From the NCBI GenBank assembly GCA_027681045.1, contig JAQDCK010000008.1, positions 1 through 18,352 on the forward strand: 18,352 nt of DNA, read 5' to 3'. Below the pieces are notes generated by a model. The model had not been told where the DNA came from, did no database searches, and worked only from the letters and a program-made list of their open reading frames with translations. Position 1 is the first letter of the stretch. Every line of letters begins with the position of its first letter. The position numbers and the translations under genes were made by a program. This document shows positions 6,651-14,900 of this stretch, piece by piece. The stretch is from Lactobacillaceae bacterium AF64-9pH9TA. GTDB lineage: Bacteria > Bacillota > Bacilli > Lactobacillales > Lactobacillaceae.

Positions 6651-7091
6651 ATGGACCGGACGGAGCCTACTACTTTAACTAATATGTGCATGATCGTGGA
6701 CAAAGACCGGGTTCTGACGATCGACCGGGAGGACCCGGTTTGGCCAGGCCTGGCTTTTCCAGGCGGCCATATTGAAAAGCATGAGTCATTTCATGATTCA
6801 GTCATTCGCGAGGTCAAGGAAGAGACCAACCTGGACATTGTCAGTCCCCGCCTGGTCGGCTTCAAGCAGTTTTTTGACAAGCTGGACCGGCGTTACCTGG
6901 TCTTCTTCTACCGGGCCGACAATTTTTCAGGAAGCCTCCACGCTTCAAGAGAAGGCAAACTGGAATGGGTCAAGATCAGTGACTTGCCAAAGCGGCAGTT
7001 GGCCTACAACTTTGACCGGGACCTGGAAGTCTTTTTAAAGAATGACCTTGATGAGCATGTATTGTTGGACAAGAAGGACTTTTTATATTAA
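6651..7091 (+). CDS. NUDIX hydrolase, MutT/MutX-like
   Basis: 146 residues from the ATG at 6651. An in-frame ATG at 6546 lies before the promoter and gives a non-homologous extension, so I reject it. AGGAGG at 6630-6635 is unusually far (15 bases) from this ATG; AGGG just before it is very close, so initiation may be modest. The NUDIX box GGHIEKHESFHDSVIREVKE continuing to ETNL fits Gx5Ex7REUxEE, with Asn in place of the last Gly. The start TNMCMIVDKDRVL and LAFPGGH match the 8-oxo-dGTP diphosphatase (MutX) group, which hydrolyses damaged or non-canonical nucleotides in the cytoplasm. The actual substrate is unproven. Its stop overlaps the next start (TAATG), so the pair is coupled. Confidence 0.88.
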   Translation: MDRTEPTTLTNMCMIVDKDRVLTIDREDPVWPGLAFPGGHIEKHESFHDSVIREVKEETNLDIVSPRLVGFKQFFDKLDRRYLVFFYRADNFSGSLHASREGKLEWVKISDLPKRQLAYNFDRDLEVFLKNDLDEHVLLDKKDFLY

Positions 7092-7918
7092 TGAGCAAGA
7101 AAAAGAAAAATAATAAGAAGAGCAAGCAGATTTGGGGCGGAGTCGTGACGGTGGCACTTTTTGCTGCCCTCTTCGCTTTCGTAGGCGTGTATATCAATAC
7201 TTATCCGGTAGCTAAAGACGTTAAGCTGGTCGCCACCCAGCCTAAGGCCTTGAAAGCCAAGAAGACGGTGGCTGAAAAGGACATCTGGGGCTATCCATTC
7301 GCCAAGTGCTACACCAAGAAGATCAAGTACCTGTCCGGCCAGCGCTACGGGAAGACCGATGTCTGCCGGCGAGTCTACCCGAAGAAGTCCTACTTCCATG
7401 ACGGCTGGGACTTTGGCTGGAGCGAGGTTGGCAACAAGGCGGCTGTTTTGGCTATTCACCCGGGGACGGTGAAGAAAGTTGCCTACTTCACGGGTCTGGG
7501 CTGGTATATCTGGGTCGTTTCTCCAGACGGCTATGTTGAAGTCTACCAGGAAGGTTTCGCCAACCGGTCAGACATTACGGTTAAGGCCGGTCAGAAGGTC
7601 AAGCTGGGCGAAAAGCTCGGCCGGCTGACTGACTCCCACCTGCACCTGGGGATCACTAAGACCAGCGCTGACTACATCAGCAAGCATGGTCACCCATACA
7701 AGAACTACTGGCGGGACAACGGCACCTGGCTGAACCCGATGAAGGTGATTACTGAAAGCTTGCAGCTGCAAGCAGATGTTAAGGAATACAACGCTAAGGC
7801 AGCCAACTACAATGCCAAGGCTACCAGCTACAACGAAAAGCTGGCGGCTAAGAAGAAGAAGCTAAAGGCGGAAGAAAGCAAGCACCCTTACCACTACTTG
7901 AAGTCATTTATCAAATAG
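7091..7918 (+). CDS. Membrane-anchored M23 (LytM-type) peptidase
   Basis: 275 residues. A basic N-terminus and one transmembrane helix (about 14-35) without a cleavage site suggest an anchor with the rest outside the cell. The M23 domain spans about 95-190: FHDGWDF gives zinc ligands His103 and Asp107 (HxxxD), and SHLHLGI gives catalytic His183 and zinc ligand His185 (HxH). The set is complete, so an active peptidoglycan endopeptidase is likely. Cys73 and Cys92 could form a disulphide. Residues 231-265 are a lysine-rich helical tail with repeated YNAKA units, plausibly a coiled coil or wall-binding segment. Its ATG overlaps the NUDIX stop by one base, and a strong terminator follows. Confidence 0.85.
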   Translation: MSKKKKNNKKSKQIWGGVVTVALFAALFAFVGVYINTYPVAKDVKLVATQPKALKAKKTVAEKDIWGYPFAKCYTKKIKYLSGQRYGKTDVCRRVYPKKSYFHDGWDFGWSEVGNKAAVLAIHPGTVKKVAYFTGLGWYIWVVSPDGYVEVYQEGFANRSDITVKAGQKVKLGEKLGRLTDSHLHLGITKTSADYISKHGHPYKNYWRDNGTWLNPMKVITESLQLQADVKEYNAKAANYNAKATSYNEKLAAKKKKLKAEESKHPYHYLKSFIK

Positions 7919-7926
7919 ACAGAGAG

Positions 7927-7961
7927 AAAAAGACGACTGAAATTAATCAGCCGTCTTTTTT
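7927..7961. terminator. Bidirectional terminator between the M23 and ada genes
   Basis: AAAAGACG-A-CTGA pairs with TCAG-C-CGTCTTTT around AATTAA. A T-tract follows on the plus strand, and TTTTTCTCTC on the minus strand. Confidence 0.88.
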
Positions 7962-7965
7962 GTGC

Positions 7966-8825
7966 TTACTGTTCTTTACTGCTCTTTTCCAGGTCTAATA
8001 GATAACGTTTAGCGGCAAGGCCAGCGACATAGCCGGTAAGGCTGCCGGCAGCCCCGATGACCCGGTGGCAAGGAATTAAGATCAAGATCGGGTTGCAATT
8101 GTTGGCCAGGCCGATTGCCCGGCTGGCATTCTTGTCGCCGGTCATTTCAGCCACCTCCTGGTAGCTTCTGGTCTCTCCGTAAGGAATCTGCTGGAGCTGA
8201 TGCCAGACTTTTTGCTGGAAGCTGGTGCCTTCTGGCGAAAGGGGCAGGTCGAATTTTTGTCTTTGGCCGGCAAAGTATTCCTTCAGCTCTCTCATGCAGG
8301 CCTTAACCAAGTCGTCGGAAGGATCATTTGGGATAATCCGGTCAGCCGGGACCTGGTCAGTTGCTTGGCCAGCCTTTTTCTCAAGATAATTTTCTGGTTC
8401 AACGCAGAGGATGGCGTCTTGGGAAGCAACAATTCTGAGCGGCCCGATTGGCGTGTCCATGACGGCCCGGGAGATGTTTTGGGCAAAAAGCTGCCGGTAC
8501 TTAGCTGGCGACATCCCGGACAGCTTGCGGAAGTGGGCATAAAAGCTGGAGAGGTTAGTATAGCCGGAATCAGCGGCAACATCGAAAATGCTGGCTCCGG
8601 CCTGCAGGGCTTGCTTAGCGGCAGCGATTCTCACCTGGATCAAGTATTCTGCCGGCTTCATGTCGTAGTAACGCTTGAAGACCAGGGACATTTGTTTTCT
8701 AGTTGCGCCCAGCTCTTTCAGCTGTTGGTTAAGCTCTTGCCGGTCACTGAAATAGTTGTCAAAGACGGCCTTGCTTCAGCCAGGTCGCAAGTTTGGACTG
8801 CCTGCCACATTTCATTGTCATCCAT
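7966..8825 (-). pseudogene. ada: Ada-like AraC-HTH / O6-methylguanine-DNA methyltransferase, frameshifted
   Basis: The intended start is the ATG at 8825, preceded by GGAGGAGAAGAGCT. It reads MDDNEMWQAVQTCDLAEA, then shifts and stops after about 17 unrelated codons. Restoring one A at 8771-8772 (GCAAGG to GCAAAGG) continues as KAVFDNYFSDRQELNQQLKE and joins the long downstream frame, for about 286 residues. Domains: AraC-type HTH (about 5-120, including ASIFDVAADSGYTNLSSFYA) and methyltransferase (about 125-286) with active-site PCHRVIG and the GTSFQQKVWHQLQQIPYGET DNA-contact region. The phosphotriester Zn domain of E. coli Ada is absent. The family removes alkyl groups from O6-guanine onto its cysteine. 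The internal ATG at 8691 lacks a ribosome site and would cut the HTH. A sequencing error is possible. Confidence 0.85.
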
Positions 8826-8922
8826 AGCTCTTCTCCTCCATTCTCTAGTAGCTTCTACATGAGACTTTAACATATTCAGCATGTGTTTGCTTCCAAAAAA
8901 GGCAGATTCAATTGTTAGGACG

Positions 8923-8956
8923 AAAAAAAACGGCTGACCCAAGTCAGTCGTTTTTT
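8923..8956 (-). terminator. Terminator of the flavoprotein reductase gene
   Basis: Minus-strand stem AAAACGACTGAC (paired with 8927-8938) around a short TTGG loop, followed by eight T residues. The arms pair with one A-C mismatch. There is also a T-run on the plus strand, so it may work both ways. Confidence 0.85.
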
Positions 8957-8968
8957 AACTCTATGCAA

Positions 8969-10699
8969 TTACTTCTCAATGAATTTGGCTGCTTCCAGGC
9001 CGGCAATGCGGCCGGAGTTTACGGCAAAGCCCATGGTGTTGCCTGGCAGGGTAAAGTTGTAGCTGTCAGCGTAGATGGTGTTAGCATCTGATCCCGCGCT
9101 GTAGAGGCCTGGAATAACTTGCTCTTCATCATCCAGGACTTGGCAGTTTTCATCAATCTTAACGCCGCCAACCGTGCCATAAGCACCGCTGTAGAACTTG
9201 CCAACCAGGTAGCCGCCTTCCCCGGTCAATTTGTGAAGGTAGTCAAGATTTTTGAAAAATTCCTCGTCCTTGCCATGGTCACAGTAGCTGTTGTAGTCGT
9301 CAATGGTCTTTTGCAGTTTATCGGCTGGGATGTTCAGCTTTTCAGCTAATTCGCCGACGCTGTCAGCCGTAATAATGGCCTCATATCCATTCTCTTCCGC
9401 CTTCTTGATCACCGGATCCAGCATCTTAAAGCCAGCAGCTGGGTGGACAATGTCCATGATGTCTGGACCATCTTCCTGATACTTTTGCAAAATCGCCCGG
9501 TCCATGATGACATAAGCGTAATGGCCTGGCTGCAGGAACATGGCATTGCCGGAAAAAGTAGTGTTGCCCAGCATCCCTTCATCCATAAAACGGTCACCCT
9601 TCTGGTTGATCATCAGGTTTGGCTGACGCAGCACCCCGTCAGCGACCATGTATTCCAGGTTGTGCGGCAAAATGTAGATCATTTCAACCGTGTCGCCGTA
9701 CTTTTGGGCACCGGCATCCCACATCATCTCCAAGCCTTCACCATTGATACCCGGCACGTTGAAGGTAAAGAAGTCCTTGTCCAGGTTGAAGCCTAAGCGG
9801 TCCTTCAGCATTTCAGCGTTTGACCCGTAGCCGCCAGTAGCCACTACAACGGCTTTAGCGTGGACAGTGTACTTGACCGCTTCGCTTTCAGCGATTAAGC
9901 CAGTCACCTTGCCGTCTTCAGTCAAAAGCCCTTTAACTGGAGTTTCCAGGTAGAACTTAACGCCCAATTCTTCAGCCCGCTTGGTCAAGGCCTTGTTCAT
10001 GGCTGAGGCACAGCCTGGCCCGATCTTGCCGTCGCCTGGATCAACGATGTGCCAGGTGGCGTTGGATTCCTTGAAGTAGCGGAAAGCTCCGGCGAACTTG
10101 ACCCCCATGCCTTCCAGCCAGTCGATGGTTGAGGCGGACTGCTTGAAGTAGCGAGCGACCAGGCGGCCGTTAACCCGGTAGTGGGTGTATTCCATCTGGT
10201 TCTTCAAGGCTTCGGCCACTGAGATTTCATTGAAGTTGGCTTTTTGGATCTTGCTATTGATCCCCAGTGGCCCCATACCCATGTTGGCAGTCCCGCCAGT
10301 GATCTTTTCCTTTTCAAAAACCAGAACCTTGACGCCTTGTTCAGCGGCAGATACTGCTGCAGCTAAGCCAGCTGGTCCGGCGGCAACGATGGCCAGGTCA
10401 GTGGTCAATTCTTCACTGGTCTTGTCCTGGCTTTCCCCGCTGGCCTCCTGCAGGGCCTTTTTGACAGCGGTCATGATGGCATTGGAAGAAACCGTAGCGC
10501 CAGATACGGCATCGACATCGGTAGACTGGGCGGCGATGATTTCACTGGCGATTATGTCGTTGGCCTTAGACTGGTATTCCCCTGCTCCGACCAGGACTTC
10601 TACAGCACTGATCTTCCCGCCAGTAATGGTGGTAGCGACTTTAACTGGGCCGTGCAGGCCTTCTGCTTCAGTTTGGTACTTTCCGTCTTGATATGACAT
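8969..10699 (-). CDS. Flavoprotein reductase: FMN-binding domain plus FAD-binding fumarate-reductase-like domain
   Basis: 576 residues. Residues about 5-88 form an FMN-binding domain with DAVSGATVSS, which fits the ApbE flavinylation motif (covalent FMN on the Thr). A FAD-binding-2 domain follows, starting at about 104 with LAIVAAGPAGLAAAVSAAEQ and an EKEKITGGTANMG stretch; the first Gly of GxGxxG is Ala. The C-terminus ADSYNFTLPGNTMGFAVNSG and GRIAG is the family FAD contact. There is no signal peptide, so it is probably cytoplasmic. The RFxNExxxR segment carrying the catalytic Arg of fumarate reductases reads RFMDEGMLGN here, so fumarate is not assured; urocanate-, acrylate- or other enoate-type acceptors are possible. 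It is divergent from an AraC regulator. GGAG lies nine bases before the ATG. Confidence 0.87.
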   Translation of the reverse strand: MSYQDGKYQTEAEGLHGPVKVATTITGGKISAVEVLVGAGEYQSKANDIIASEIIAAQSTDVDAVSGATVSSNAIMTAVKKALQEASGESQDKTSEELTTDLAIVAAGPAGLAAAVSAAEQGVKVLVFEKEKITGGTANMGMGPLGINSKIQKANFNEISVAEALKNQMEYTHYRVNGRLVARYFKQSASTIDWLEGMGVKFAGAFRYFKESNATWHIVDPGDGKIGPGCASAMNKALTKRAEELGVKFYLETPVKGLLTEDGKVTGLIAESEAVKYTVHAKAVVVATGGYGSNAEMLKDRLGFNLDKDFFTFNVPGINGEGLEMMWDAGAQKYGDTVEMIYILPHNLEYMVADGVLRQPNLMINQKGDRFMDEGMLGNTTFSGNAMFLQPGHYAYVIMDRAILQKYQEDGPDIMDIVHPAAGFKMLDPVIKKAEENGYEAIITADSVGELAEKLNIPADKLQKTIDDYNSYCDHGKDEEFFKNLDYLHKLTGEGGYLVGKFYSGAYGTVGGVKIDENCQVLDDEEQVIPGLYSAGSDANTIYADSYNFTLPGNTMGFAVNSGRIAGLEAAKFIEK

Positions 10700-10739
10700 G
10701 GTATTTCTCCTTGCTTTCCTTACTTGTTTTCTTTAACCG

Positions 10740-10773
10740 CTTACATTGTATCGTGAAGAAAGTATAATAGTAA
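10740..10773. promoter_or_regulatory. Overlapping divergent promoters, reductase and AraC regulator
   Basis: Plus strand: CTTACA (10740-10745), 17 bases, TATAAT (10763-10768). Minus strand: -10 TACAAT (10745-10750) with a weak TTACTA 17 bases upstream (10768-10773). The two promoters occupy the same DNA, so polymerase or regulator binding for one should affect the other. Confidence 0.6.
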
Positions 10774-10827
10774 TTAAGCAAGGTATCTAAATCATTAGCA
10801 AAAAGTAACTATTTAGAGGAGCAAAAA

Positions 10828-11700
10828 ATGTTTAAAGAGCTGGAAAACGTTGACAGAGTTGAGATCAGCCATGATTCTTTTATTGAGGAAAATAACAGCA
10901 AAAATAGCTCAGACTTTCACTTGGAGTTGGTTGAAGTCCTCATCCCTTGTCACGCGGTCTTAAACAAGCTGCCCTGTCAGCTGGCAGCCTATGATATCGT
11001 TATCTCAAGGAAGTTTCCGCGGCTGGCTTTTTTCAACAAAGAACCTTTTAGTCTTAGACTGGTCAGTCTGGACTTTAAGCGGCAGGAGGTGCTCGACATG
11101 CTCACCATGGCCAATAACGGGCTGGTGCACGACATCTTTAAGGACCTGGACCAGGCGGAGAGCTACGTGCACTATACCGGCCTGGACAAGATGATTTGCC
11201 ATGAGGGGCTGAACTTCTGCCAGCGAATCGCTGAGGCAGGTGAAGACGGCTATTTCGTGGATTATGAATTGTCTCTGGCCTGCGCGGGCTTTCTGACAGA
11301 GCTTTCCAGGCACTACCACGCCAGAGTCCGGCTGGATTCTTCACGCTTTCCCAGCAGCAATGTCCATTATGCTAATCCGATGACCAGGACGGGGATGATC
11401 ATGAATTACCTGGTGGCTAATATTCAAGACGTGACTTTGGAAAAAATGGCTGTCCACTTCGGCTATCAGCCTAAGTATTTGTCCCGCTTGATCCGGCAGC
11501 TTTTTGACCAGACTTTCAGCCAGCTGAAGATGGAGACCCGGGTGTCGATCAGCAAGTCGCTCTTGGAGCTAACGACCAAGAGCATCGAGGAGATCAGCGA
11601 GATCGTCGGCTACCCTAGCGTCAGCAACTATTACCGAGCCTTTAAACTGGCCACCGGACTGACGCCGAGCGAGTATAGGAAGATCCGGCGGGAGGGATGA
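10828..11700 (+). CDS. AraC-family transcriptional regulator
   Basis: 290 residues. The N-terminal about 180 residues are an unassigned sensor domain. The C-terminal DNA-binding domain (about 190-288) has two HTH units: DVTLEKMAVHFGYQPKYLSR, then SIEEISEIVGYPSVSNYYRA and FKLATGLTPSEYRKIRR, the standard AraC signature. AGAGGAG six bases before the ATG sets the start. The leader can form a 7-bp pairing, TCTAAAT (10786-10792) with ATTTAGA (10811-10817), which would overlap the ribosome site. The divergent arrangement suggests it controls the neighbouring flavoprotein reductase and itself. The inducer is unknown, though the reductase's substrate is a natural guess. Confidence 0.9.
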   Translation: MFKELENVDRVEISHDSFIEENNSKNSSDFHLELVEVLIPCHAVLNKLPCQLAAYDIVISRKFPRLAFFNKEPFSLRLVSLDFKRQEVLDMLTMANNGLVHDIFKDLDQAESYVHYTGLDKMICHEGLNFCQRIAEAGEDGYFVDYELSLACAGFLTELSRHYHARVRLDSSRFPSSNVHYANPMTRTGMIMNYLVANIQDVTLEKMAVHFGYQPKYLSRLIRQLFDQTFSQLKMETRVSISKSLLELTTKSIEEISEIVGYPSVSNYYRAFKLATGLTPSEYRKIRREG

Positions 11701-11708
11701 TATAGAGC

Positions 11709-11743
11709 AAAAAGAAGTCTAGCAAAAAGCTAGGCTTCTTTCT
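11709..11743 (+). terminator. Terminator of the AraC regulator gene
   Basis: AAAGAAG-T-CTAGC pairs with GCTAG-G-CTTCTTT around AAAAA, ending in a T-rich run. Confidence 0.85.
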
Positions 11744-11801
11744 ATGGTATATTCTCAAAAAGTCAGCGGACCAGCTGCTAACAAGCGGATGGCTTTGGCT
11801 G

Positions 11802-11966
11802 TTATCCAGGCAAGTCCTTTTGCATCCGCCGCTGACGGGCAATTTCCTCCCGGAATGCTTGGTTTTCGTCGTTCTCCAATCTACGCAAATCCTACTCTCT
11901 GCCTCGGATAGCTACGCTCTCTCGCACCCGCCAATCAGGGTCAGCGACAAGCGATTTAGACTCCGT
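11802..11966 (-). pseudogene. C-terminal remnant of a HEAT-like repeat protein
   Basis: On the minus strand one frame reads TESKSLVADPDWRVRESVAI, RGRE, an in-frame TAG, then DLRRLENDENQAFREEIARQ, RRMQKDLPG and TAA. The pattern LVxDPDWRVRxxVAxxG...LxxLxND is that of the short HEAT-like (variant leucine-rich) repeats common in Firmicutes hypothetical proteins. An in-frame TAA precedes it (11967-11969) and there is no start, so only the last one to two repeats remain and they carry a stop. It lies just beyond the helicase, same strand. It was either part of the same module or a resident gene cut by its arrival. Confidence 0.6.
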
Positions 11967-11997
11967 TTAGCTTCTTGAGTTTTCAACTGCTTCGCCT

Positions 11998-14900
11998 TTA
12001 TTTATAGTTCCGAGTGCCTTTGCATTTAGGAAAGTCTGAGCATCCCCAGAACTTAGCCCCGTCTGATCTTCTACTTCTCATTTTCATCTGCTTGCCGCAA
12101 ATTGGACAGGCGGGGATATTGTTTTCTTGCCCTGCATTCTGCTGTACCTTGGGACTAACTTCATCCGCTCCTTGAACAACTTGTTCTTCAGCTTGATTCT
12201 CAATTTGAGTATTGTCGTCGTAGAGATCAGGATGCTTTTGCTGGTACTTCTTCATTTCAGCAAAGGTCGTATCAGCAACCTTCTTGCCCTTGTACAGTGA
12301 TAAGTCACCAATCACATAGAACTCTTTCTTTGCCCGGGTTGCCGCGACATTCATCATATTTGGCTCTTGAACCGCCCAACTTGCAGCACCCGCGCTATCT
12401 TTATCAGCACCTAAAACCATGAAGACGATTGGTGCTTCTTTACCTTGGAAGGTATGAATCGTACCAACATTTGTTGCTTTCCCTTTATTATATCTGGTAA
12501 AACCAATTTTTCTCAGTTCCTTAGCAAGTTCGCTAGCCACGTGCTTGAACGGTGAAATGACGTAGACAATATCTGGCTTGTCTTTATCTAATATATCTGG
12601 GTTCTCCTTGGCCATTTCCAGGATCTTTTGCTTAAGAAATTCCCCTTGTTCCTTAACGTATTTGTCCCTTGCCTTGCCCTTGATGTCATACCAGCCAGTT
12701 TTACCGTCTGATTTATTCCCTTGAACCATCAAACCGCCATATGACAGTTCATTGGAAATGTTGAACATCGGATACTTGCATCTTCTGTGAACCCACAGAG
12801 GAATCCCGATCCAATCAGTCTTCTCTTTGTCCTTATAGAAGCCATAGTGGCTGGCATTGTCAACCAGAGTTTGAACTGAAGCTGATTCGGAGAGATACTT
12901 CTCGCCAACTTTAAAGTGTTTACCTAGCATTGCCAAGATGCCTGGTTCCAGGCCTAAAACTGGCTTAATCTGTGACGGGTCGCCGACGACCATGACGTGG
13001 CGGCTGCGGAAGATTGCCCCGACTGCAGCTTGCGGCAGAGCTTGCCCCGCTTCATCGACAAACAAGTGCCCTAAAGACTGTGACTTGATGTTCTTGAACA
13101 TGGATCCAAAACTTGCAAAAGTTGAGCTGATTACCGGGATCGTAAAGTTAATCCACTCCCAGGCATAGCCGATCAACTCTGGGCTCTTTTCCAAAGCCTT
13201 CTTTTGATCTTCCCAGATCATCTTCGCGGAGATAAGATTCCCCTTATTTTCAAAAAGGAACTGCTTACGTACCCGCAAAGCAGCAACGAACAGCTTAGTT
13301 TGCTCAATCCGGTACTCTTCATCAAACCATGGACTGGAGAGTTGCAAAGACTCGTAGTCAGCGTTCATATCCAGCGGCTTGCCTGAGTAAGCAGAAATCT
13401 CCGATTTTAAGCTAGCGATACTTTGTTGCTGCTCAGCATCCCAAGCAGTAAAAGCTGCCTGCTTAGCTTGAATTTCAGCATCGGAGCTTTCAATTGTCCG
13501 AGTATATTGCTTACTTTCCCGCTTTAAGCCATCTTCTTTAACCTTTAAATCAGCCAGCTGCAGATTTAGATCTGCCCCTTCTTGGTTCAAGGAGCTGATC
13601 TGCTCTTCATATTCTTTTTCTTCCGCGCTTGGCGCAAAGATGGAGAATAATCCTTTCTTTGGTTTCTTTGCTTCGGCCGCCTTAATTGCAAGTTCGTTAC
13701 GCTTAAGCTTGTCTGCCAGCTCATCTCGCTGGTCACTAAGGTCCCTCAGCTTTTCCTCCAGTTGAGGTTGCTTGCTTTGCGCTTCAGAAAGCGCGGCTTT
13801 AATATCGGTAATCTCGCTATCCAAACTCTGCTGGCGATTCTGTTTTTCAGCATCGTAGTTACTGCTCAGCTGGTCAAGTTGATTATATTTTTGGGCAAAA
13901 GTTTCTGCTTTATCACGCAGTGCATGAACTTTTTGATATTGATCAGCAAAATCCTTATATGCCTGGGTGTCTGGAATGTAATCGTCTTTTAAGTACTGGT
14001 ATACAGCACTTAAGTAGTCACAAATCTGCTTCATATTAGCTGATTTGCCACCCTCAAGTGAGAACAAGCCCCAGAACTTGTCAGGATCTTCGTTTGCTTC
14101 TATATTCAGCTTAGCCTTGCCATTTTCCCACTCTGTCTTGACTTTGGAGTTGGAAAGCTCACGGAAATAATCAATATCCTTAAACTTACTGTCTAAGTTC
14201 TCGACTAGCGGCAGTTCATTGACAATGTTTTGAACCGCACCGTTGTTTGAACTAGCAACAACAATACTATTTTCGGTGATTTTGTCTGGAAGAACGCTGA
14301 TTTCCAAACCGTTGCGTTTGATCGCCTTGTCATCTCCAAGACCAACGATATCTCTAGCTTGCTCGACGACTAGTTCAGCAAAAATATCTTTCAGCAGCGT
14401 CGTCTTACCTGTGCCCGGAGGGCCATTGACACTCTGAATCTGTTGCTTATTAGCTTCAGTTGCCATGGTTGCTATGTTAACTGCGGTCTGCTGCATGAAG
14501 GATAAGGCATATTTTGTCTCGCTCGGAAATCTGCCCAAAGGGTAGTTCTTAGGTTCCAAAATCTTTTTGAAAGCGTCAGGATTGAAGCTTGGAGAATCCT
14601 TCTTGGAGTCCAGATTAATTCGTTCACCGGTTTGGTTGCCAAGCAAATATTGGCGCAAATTTTCACTATCAACGCCCTTGGCATATTCCAAGTCATTGAT
14701 GAAGAACGAATGCAAGTTAGTAGCATCAGTCTCCAAGTTACGGACTACTTGGAAGCGGCTTGTTTCCTTCTTAAAGCCACATTTAGCAAATACTTTTGCT
14801 ACAGCTTCATTGAATTTTTCACTCTTTTGAGAGCTATCAGCCTCATTGGCTTCTTCAAAAATCTTTTTGAGCTTATCATCCGTCAAGTCTTGCTCTACTG

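Noticed and set aside
8200..8862. 220-codon plus-strand ORF opposite the ada gene
   Set aside because: Antisense shadow of a recognisable methyltransferase gene; no ribosome site and no family resemblance.
10185..10691. 168-codon plus-strand ORF opposite the reductase gene
   Set aside because: Mirror of the FAD/FMN-domain coding strand; its hydrophobic appearance comes from complementing Ala/Gly-rich codons.
11762..11836. GTCAGCGG (11762-11769) and CCGCTGAC (11829-11836) as ends of a mobile element or structured RNA
   Set aside because: The arms enclose only about 59 bases and no flanking duplication or conserved RNA core is visible; part of it is the HEAT-like remnant.
11642..11842. 66-codon minus-strand ORF over the AraC gene end
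   Set aside because: It spans a strong terminator and the AraC coding end; the HEAT-like frame explains part of the same strand better.
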